10,318 nucleotides of DNA, taken from NCBI GenBank assembly GCA_021159445.1, contig JAGGRV010000203.1, forward strand, positions 1 to 10,318, written 5' to 3'. A model generated the notes under the pieces. It ran no database searches. It saw only the letters and a program-made list of their open reading frames with translations, and was not told the DNA's origin. The position numbers and the translations under genes were made by a program. Position 1 is the stretch's first letter. Every line of letters starts with the position of its first letter. Source of the DNA: Deltaproteobacteria bacterium. GTDB taxonomy: Bacteria; Desulfobacterota; Dissulfuribacteria; Dissulfuribacterales; UBA3076. Shown here one piece after another: positions 5,978 to 10,318 of the stretch.

Positions 5978-7288
5978 ATGATTTATCCGGTTTTTCAATG
6001 GGAACAAGGTGTTTTTCTTGCTGATTTTCACATTCATTCCCACTTTAGCAGGGCAACGAGTCCTAATATGCATCCAGCTATTATTAATCGTTTCGCCAAG
6101 CAGAAAGGATTATCTGTTGTCGGCACGGGTGACTTCACCCATCCGGGTTATCTTGAAGAATTAAGGGAGGAATTGGAGCCTGAGGGTACGGGACTCTATG
6201 TCTGCAAAGACGACCCTGAGGGAACAAAATTCATCCTCACCTCTGAGGTATCCAACATCTTCACCCAGGGCGGAAAAAGTCGAAGGATACATACGGTTTT
6301 TTTTGCGCCTGATTTCCAGGTGGTAGAAGAGATCCAAAACCGTGTTGGGTCAATAGGCAATATCTCTTCAGATGGCCGTCCAATCCTCGGTTTTCCGGTA
6401 AAAGAACTTGTCAGAATAATAATGGACGTATCCTCTGACTGCTTTGTACTGCCGGCACATATCTGGACTCCATGGTTTTCTCTGTTTGGTGCAAAATCCG
6501 GCTTTGACACACTGGAAGAGTGCTTTGAGGAACAAAGCGAGCACATTTTCGCACTGGAGACCGGGCTCTCTTCAGATCCTCAGATGAACTGGCGGCTGTC
6601 CGCCCTGGATAAATACACCCTGCTTTCAAACTCTGATGCCCATTCCCCCCCCAAGCTGGCGAGGGAAGCAAATGTCTTTTCCTGCGAGCTTACCTATGAA
6701 GCAATTACTGCTGCCATCAAGGACCCGGGCCGTGGCTTCGATGGGACTATCGAATTTTTTCCGGAAGAAGGTAAATATCACTTGGATGGTCATAGGGCCT
6801 GCAATATTTGCATGAAACCACAGGAGACAATTGAGCACAAAGGCAAGTGTCCGGTATGCGGCCAGAATCTCACAGTAGGTGTCCTGCACCGGATAGAGGA
6901 GCTTGCTGACAGGCCTGAAGGCTTTATTCCTGAAACTGCAAAGCCCTGTGTACACCTTGTACCTCTTGAAGAGATTGTCGCTGAGGTATTTGGTGTGCGC
7001 ACCATTACAGGTAGAGTGAAAAAAGAATACCTGAGACTGATTCAGCTTGGAGAATCTGAGATGAATATACTCCTCTGGAAGAGTGAGGAAGAGCTTCAGC
7101 GCTTTATACCTGAAAGGATTTTAGAAGGAATACTGCGCATGAGAAAGGGTGAGATAAAAATAAGTCCCGGTCACGACGGGCTCTATGGAAAGATCAGCCT
7201 TTTTTCCAAAGAGGAGAGGGAAGATCTGCGGGCCTCAAGGACAAAGGCCTCCTCAAAACAGAAGGCGATGCAAATGAATTTGTTTTAA
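5978..7288 (+). CDS. EndoQ-type PHP-domain endonuclease with a zinc finger and C-terminal clamp-binding motif
   Basis: This is a likely DNA repair nuclease of the endonuclease Q family, known from archaea and some bacteria to nick 5' of deaminated bases such as uracil and hypoxanthine. The 436 residues fit the family length. The N-terminal PHP metal domain has DFHIHSHFS (Asp16, His18, His20), GTGDFTH (Asp52), SEVS (Glu90), Arg-Ile-His105, PAHIW (His161) and SNSDAH (Asp220, His222). The segment ETGLSSDPQMNWRLSALD (194-211) is typical of EndoQ-like proteins. A four-Cys zinc site follows (Cys275, Cys278, Cys291, Cys294), then a C-terminal domain (about 300-405) and a basic, flexible tail. The final five residues, QMNLF, resemble the bacterial sliding-clamp pentapeptide QL(S/D)LF. 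Automated annotation often gives this family vague PHP or helicase names. The gene is divergent from the leftward group, and 617 bp of repeat-filled DNA separate it from mdh. Family assignment is strong; substrate is inferred. Confidence 0.85.
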   Translation: MIYPVFQWEQGVFLADFHIHSHFSRATSPNMHPAIINRFAKQKGLSVVGTGDFTHPGYLEELREELEPEGTGLYVCKDDPEGTKFILTSEVSNIFTQGGKSRRIHTVFFAPDFQVVEEIQNRVGSIGNISSDGRPILGFPVKELVRIIMDVSSDCFVLPAHIWTPWFSLFGAKSGFDTLEECFEEQSEHIFALETGLSSDPQMNWRLSALDKYTLLSNSDAHSPPKLAREANVFSCELTYEAITAAIKDPGRGFDGTIEFFPEEGKYHLDGHRACNICMKPQETIEHKGKCPVCGQNLTVGVLHRIEELADRPEGFIPETAKPCVHLVPLEEIVAEVFGVRTITGRVKKEYLRLIQLGESEMNILLWKSEEELQRFIPERILEGILRMRKGEIKISPGHDGLYGKISLFSKEEREDLRASRTKASSKQKAMQMNLF

Positions 7289-7474
7289 CGTGAAAATATT
7301 TTTTGAATCAGTTTTTCCGTATTTTGTCACAGTGTTAATCCTTATCACCCTATTTGTACAAAGTGGTGAATAACCCCTCAACCATGGCTGAGGGGAAATG
7401 CCCGTTCCGGAAAGTTTGCTTGTAGAGGTAATTGGGGTACTGGTAATACAGTCCAATCTTGAGTATAACCTTCA
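7289..7474. other. Non-coding gap after the EndoQ gene with two small inverted repeats
   Basis: This is the first part of the 617-bp gene-free stretch before mdh. It is AT-rich. TTTGTACAAA (7353-7362) is a perfect 10-bp palindrome framed by TCACC (7345-7349) and GGTGA (7365-7369), giving an interrupted stem. The CCCCTCA/TGAGGGG hairpin is listed separately. I see no credible gene, and the rest of the stretch to 7905 is occupied by repeat elements and the mdh leader. Confidence 0.5.
7374..7395. terminator. Stem-loop after the EndoQ gene, possible transcription end
   Basis: CCCCTCA and TGAGGGG form a 7-bp GC-rich stem around an 8-nt loop that itself contains CCATGG, so the 22 bp are almost fully palindromic. 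No T run follows on the plus strand; on the minus strand only TTATT follows. It could mark a 3' end or stabilise the transcript, but it is not a textbook intrinsic terminator. Confidence 0.3.
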
Positions 7475-7520
7475 TTGAGCGATTAGCTGTTAGCCATTAG
7501 CGTTTAGCTTTGAAAAATGG

Positions 7521-7554
7521 TTCATTACGGATTAATGTGGTAATCCGTAATGAA
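7521..7554. repeat. Perfect 14-bp inverted repeat with 6-nt loop
   Basis: TTCATTACGGATTA is followed by ATGTGG and then its exact reverse complement TAATCCGTAATGAA. It lies between two heptad arrays of copy 2 and is absent from copy 1. No T run follows. It may be a further small insertion or the folded tip of the element. Confidence 0.65.
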
Positions 7555-7597
7555 CAGCTATTAGCATTTAGCTTTTAGGTATTAGTAACCTATTTGG

Positions 7598-7726
7598 TGT
7601 CTGAACGAAAACTAACCAAAACTGTCATTTCGAGCAAAGCGAGAAATCTTATCGTACTGAAAATACAGGCATTAAAGATTTCTCCCTACGGTCGAAATGA
7701 CAAAAAGAGGGGTTTTCGTTCAGGCA
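7598..7726. mobile_element. 129-bp MITE-like palindromic element with 15-bp TIRs and 8-bp target duplication
   Basis: The ends TGTCTGAACGAAAAC and, reverse-complemented, TGCCTGAACGAAAAC differ at one base. The sequence CTATTTGG directly flanks the element on both sides (7590-7597 and 7727-7734), which is the signature of an 8-bp target-site duplication. Inside are second inverted arms (7623-7650 and 7675-7702) that match at 24 of 28 positions, starting TGTCATTTCGA and ending GAGAAATCTT. The whole can fold into a long hairpin and encodes nothing. It interrupts the heptad element, so it arrived later. It was presumably moved by a transposase encoded elsewhere; the IS family cannot be named from the 8-bp duplication alone. 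Confidence 0.7.
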
Positions 7727-7905
7727 CTATTTGGAAAACAGCAGCAAATTAACAGCTAATACCTAATTTTGTAATAGCAGAACATCCTGTAATCATTAAA
7801 CTAATAGCTAGCTGCTAAAGGCTAATCGCTCAATTTAGGTATTAATAGTACTTGAGTGATTATAGGAGCAACCTGACAAAGGCACTATATTGGCGACATA
7901 TAGCT

Positions 7906-8850
7906 ATGAAAAAAAATAATCGGAAAAAGAAACTGAGTATCATAGGTGCAGGGGCAGTGGGAACAGCCGCTGCCCAGTGGGCTGTATGCAAATCTATTGC
8001 GGACACCATAGTACTATTAGACGTCATGGCAGGTCTTCCCAGTGGAAAGGCACTGGATCTCTTCCAGACATCCCCGCTATCTGGATATACAGGGAATATT
8101 GCCGGTACTGATGACTATGCTGATACCGCCCAGTCAGACGTAATCATCATAACCGCCGGGCTTGCCAGGAAGCCGGGGATGAGCCGGGATGACCTTCTAG
8201 AGAAAAACGTCCGGATCATTCGAGAGGTTACTGAGGAAATCGTCAAATATTCTCCTGACGCATGCCTGATAGTTGTCACGAATCCTATTGATGCCATGGT
8301 CTACACGGTCTTTAAGGCATCCGGATTTCCGAAACAGCAGGTTGTGGGCATGGCAGGTGTCCTGGATTCTGCCAGGTACCGCACATTTATTGCCCAGGCT
8401 CTGGCTGTAACTCCTTCGGACGTGACAGCCCTTGTAATGGGCGTACACGGCGACCATATGCTCCCCCTGGCCAGACTTGCAAGCGTTGGGGGAGTGCCCA
8501 TAAAGGAGCTTTTGCCCAAAGAGGAAATCGAAAATATAGTCCGTCGTACTCAACACGGAGGTGCGGAAATAGTACAGCACCTCAAGACAGGAAGCGCATT
8601 CTCAGCTCCTGGTCTTGCTGCAGTAGAGATGGCCCAATCCATCCTGAAAGACGAAAAAAGGGTGGTCCCCTGCGCAGCTTATCTGGAGGGGGAATTTGGC
8701 ATAAGCGGCGTATTCCTGGGTGTGCCTGTGGTGCTTGGGAAAAACGGCGTAGAGCGTATTCTGGAGTTTCCCCTTGCGCCGGATGAGCAGGAAGCCTTAC
8801 AAAAATCTGTGGAGGCAGTGAAGAAGCAAGTTGCGGCTACGGGCCTATGA
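7906..8850 (+). CDS. mdh: NAD-dependent malate dehydrogenase, LDH-like type
   Basis: The enzyme interconverts malate and oxaloacetate with NAD(H) in the cytoplasm, in the citric acid cycle or its reductive branch. Counted from the ATG at 7906 it has 314 residues, normal for the LDH-like MDH family. The Rossmann motif IGAGAVG (13-19) and Asp39 after the second strand indicate NAD preference. The substrate loop ARKPGMSRDD carries Arg88 and Arg94; Arg where lactate dehydrogenase has Gln marks malate specificity. Asn126 (VTNPID), Asp154, Arg157 and the catalytic His181 (GVHGDH) are present. The frame stays open to a TTG at 7852, but that extension falls outside the family length. The ATG has no clear ribosome site; an AGGAG lies about 36 nt upstream, 4 nt before an in-frame CTG (7873), so a slightly longer N-terminus is conceivable. 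mltA starts 22 bp downstream or overlaps it, suggesting one transcript. Confidence 0.92.
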   Translation: MKKNNRKKKLSIIGAGAVGTAAAQWAVCKSIADTIVLLDVMAGLPSGKALDLFQTSPLSGYTGNIAGTDDYADTAQSDVIIITAGLARKPGMSRDDLLEKNVRIIREVTEEIVKYSPDACLIVVTNPIDAMVYTVFKASGFPKQQVVGMAGVLDSARYRTFIAQALAVTPSDVTALVMGVHGDHMLPLARLASVGGVPIKELLPKEEIENIVRRTQHGGAEIVQHLKTGSAFSAPGLAAVEMAQSILKDEKRVVPCAAYLEGEFGISGVFLGVPVVLGKNGVERILEFPLAPDEQEALQKSVEAVKKQVAATGL

Positions 8851-8872
8851 ACTGTCGGCTGTCAGGGGAGAA

Positions 8873-10135
8873 GTGAATAATTACCACCGGACTATTACCA
8901 TATGGATCTTCTTAATCGGGCTGATTGGGGCCCTTGGTGGCCTGGTTGTCTTGTATCGGCTCTTCTGGCTACCTACTCCAACTGTGCCTTTACCTGTTCC
9001 TTTAATAGAACAGGTCCCCATACAACAGCTTCCCACCTTTGAGGACCTCAAGGGCAAAAAAGGCCTGCAAAAGGCTATTTCAGCCAGTCTGGAATATCTG
9101 GGAGGGCATAAGGATGAGGAGCAAATACCCTGGGGCAATGAATCCATAACTATAGGCACATTGAAAAAGACACTAAGGGCATTTTCCGGACTCCTTGACC
9201 AAAATTTTCCTCATGAGGACCTCCAGAGGGAAATCCGCCGCCTGTTTATAGTTTACAGGATAACAGGGGATGAAAAGGGGAAAAAGCCTGCCGGGCCGTT
9301 CCTTGTGACAGGTTATTTCCAACCCGAACTGCCCGCTTCTCTTAAGGCGGATGAAGAATTTTCCTATCCCATTTATGAAACTCCCCAGGACCTCATTCGA
9401 ATAACGCTGAATGATTTTGATTCCTCCCTTCCGCGTGAGACCCTTTATGGGAGGGTGTCCGGGCAAAGTCTGATCCCATACTATACACGAGCGGACATTG
9501 ACAACGACAGGAAACTCAAGTGTGCCGATGTCCTTGCGTGGCTGCAGTCACCAGTGGATGGGCTTATGCTCCATATTCAGGGTTCAGGAATACTCCGGTT
9601 TCAGGACGAAAGCAGGAGATATATCCATTACGCTTCTAGTAATGGTCATCCATATTATAGTATTGGCCAATGGCTTATAGACAAGGGATTGCTACATAAA
9701 GATCAGGCCGACTGGCCGGGCATTCGCGCTTGGGCACAGAAAAATCCAAAGGAATTCAGAAAGGCCTTTGATGCCAATCCCAGATATATTTTCTTTAGAT
9801 GGGAAAAAGAGGGGCCAATAGGAACGCTGGGAAAAGTACTGACACCTATGAGATCTGTGGCCCTTGATCACAAGATCTATCCGCCTGGTGCCCTATGCTT
9901 CTTGCAAGTGCCAATGCCTGTGAGCCGGCCGATCCACGGAGGTGCCAAGATTTTTCAGGGCTTTGTATGCAATCAGGACACGGGCAGTGCCATCAAAGGA
10001 CCATATAGACTGGACCTCTATTGCGGAGAAGGCGATGAGGCTGGACACCTTGCGGGAAGGCTGAAGGCACCGGGATCACTCTATCTGTTTTTGCTCAGGG
10101 ATGCTGTGCGGGGGACCTGGCTCAGTCAACCCTGA
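8873..10135 (+). CDS. mltA: Membrane-bound lytic murein transglycosylase A (MltA), TM-anchored
   Basis: MltA cleaves the glycan strands of peptidoglycan, leaving 1,6-anhydro ends, and acts in the periplasm. From the GTG at 8873 the protein has 420 residues. A single hydrophobic segment (about 8-30) would anchor it in the inner membrane; no lipobox Cys is seen, unlike the lipoprotein MltA of E. coli, which is also shorter. The MltA domain includes LVTGYFQPEL (144-153), a long linker ending in PYYTRADID, and HIQGSG (234-239). The C-terminal 3D domain has QDTGSAIKG (368-376) and RLDLYCGEGDEAG (379-391), with the conserved Asp369 and Asp381, one of them the expected catalytic acid. Start choice is uncertain: the GTG follows AGGGGAG by only 2 nt, while a TTG at 8831 inside mdh would add 14 residues but lacks a ribosome site. 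It lies directly after mdh and is probably co-transcribed, with no obvious metabolic link. Confidence 0.9.
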   Translation: MNNYHRTITIWIFLIGLIGALGGLVVLYRLFWLPTPTVPLPVPLIEQVPIQQLPTFEDLKGKKGLQKAISASLEYLGGHKDEEQIPWGNESITIGTLKKTLRAFSGLLDQNFPHEDLQREIRRLFIVYRITGDEKGKKPAGPFLVTGYFQPELPASLKADEEFSYPIYETPQDLIRITLNDFDSSLPRETLYGRVSGQSLIPYYTRADIDNDRKLKCADVLAWLQSPVDGLMLHIQGSGILRFQDESRRYIHYASSNGHPYYSIGQWLIDKGLLHKDQADWPGIRAWAQKNPKEFRKAFDANPRYIFFRWEKEGPIGTLGKVLTPMRSVALDHKIYPPGALCFLQVPMPVSRPIHGGAKIFQGFVCNQDTGSAIKGPYRLDLYCGEGDEAGHLAGRLKAPGSLYLFLLRDAVRGTWLSQP

Positions 10136-10318
10136 AATCACCTTGCTTTTCCATAACTAACTCATTAAGCTCACAAAATCTTAACCAAGCCGGAACCAAA
10201 AAGGTTTGAAGATAAAAACAATTACTAAGGAACGGGAGATAAATAAGTTGAACAAAAATTAATAGGATTTTTTGTTGTATTCAAGGCGCGAGGAGCGAGC
10301 ATAACGGGTTATGTGATC
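10136..10318. other. Non-coding right edge after mltA
   Basis: No gene or strong terminator is seen. The last 55 bases contain GGCGCGAGGAGCGAGC and a short inverted repeat ATAAC-GG-GTTAT. This GC-rich patch, in contrast to the AT-rich DNA before it, looks like the beginning of another dispersed repeat that continues beyond the window, but that cannot be confirmed here. Confidence 0.3.

Larger units (their letters stand above)
7475..7838. mobile_element. Heptad-repeat element, copy 2, inverted relative to copy 1 and interrupted by another element
   Basis: This is a larger relative of the element at 3443-3562 in reverse orientation. Its left end (7475-7517) matches the reverse complement of 3515-3557 at 42 of 43 positions. 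Its right end (7785-7838) matches the reverse complement of 3442-3495 with 3 differences in 54. Four heptad arrays are visible with an exact 7-bp period. TTAGC lies at 7483, 7490, 7497 and 7504. TTAGC/G/T lies at 7561, 7568, 7575 and 7582. GCTAA/CCTAA lies at 7755 and 7762. ACTAA/GCTAG/GCTAA/GCTCA lies at 7800, 7807, 7814, 7821 and 7828. The interior holds a 14-bp hairpin and a separate MITE. No clean target duplication is visible at the outer ends, so the left end may be worn or rearranged. Confidence 0.55.

Noticed and set aside
7253..7456. 67-residue open frame on the minus strand after the EndoQ gene
   Set aside because: It overlaps the EndoQ 3' end and a palindromic gap, has no ribosome site and a low-complexity Thr/Ser start; it looks like chance.
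7852..7905. N-terminal extension of mdh from a TTG start
   Set aside because: The 18 extra residues fall outside the family fold and the TTG has no ribosome site; the ATG at 7906 gives the usual length.
7906..8850. Lactate dehydrogenase instead of malate dehydrogenase
   Set aside because: The substrate loop has Arg (ARKPGMSR) where lactate dehydrogenases carry Gln, which marks malate specificity.

Overview
The window reads as a chromosomal housekeeping region from a Gram-negative, probably anaerobic bacterium. The best guess is a member of the Desulfobacterota (old Deltaproteobacteria), inferred from gene style: an LDH-like NAD malate dehydrogenase, FtsH next to a Do-type protease, and an EndoQ-type PHP nuclease. 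An outer membrane and periplasm are implied by DegP, a secreted parvulin and MltA. No marker gene fixes the taxon. There are no RNA genes, no CRISPR array and no transposase.

Layout. Positions 1-5797 are read leftward. In transcription order they hold a 95-residue hypothetical protein, a GlmU-like left-handed beta-helix acyltransferase with a TTG start, a periplasmic SurA/PrsA-type parvulin, FtsH, and a DegP/HtrA protease whose last residues run off the left edge. Positions 5978-10135 are read rightward: an EndoQ-type nuclease, malate dehydrogenase (mdh) and a lytic transglycosylase (mltA). The divergent gap at 5798-5977 holds a 23-bp palindrome.

How the genes fit together. The parvulin, FtsH and DegP form an envelope protein quality-control group: folding of exported proteins, membrane proteolysis, and periplasmic proteolysis. 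ftsH and degP are tightly linked, because the degP Shine-Dalgarno overlaps the ftsH stop codon. MltA acts on peptidoglycan in the same compartment. The acyltransferase may serve amino-sugar activation. EndoQ is a candidate repair enzyme for deaminated DNA, and its last five residues look like a beta-clamp binding motif.

The least ordinary part is the non-coding DNA. An element of about 120 bp at 3443-3562, flanked by a 10-bp direct repeat, has arms made of exact 7-bp-period TTAGC heptads in inverted orientation. A larger, reverse-complement relative lies at 7475-7838. The two bracket 3.9 kb (parvulin to EndoQ) as inverted repeats. Inside the second copy sits a different 129-bp MITE-like element (7598-7726) with 15-bp terminal inverted repeats and an 8-bp target duplication, so insertion was nested. 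A 14-bp perfect hairpin lies in the same copy. ftsH appears to have a near-consensus promoter placed so close to its ATG that the transcript would be leaderless.
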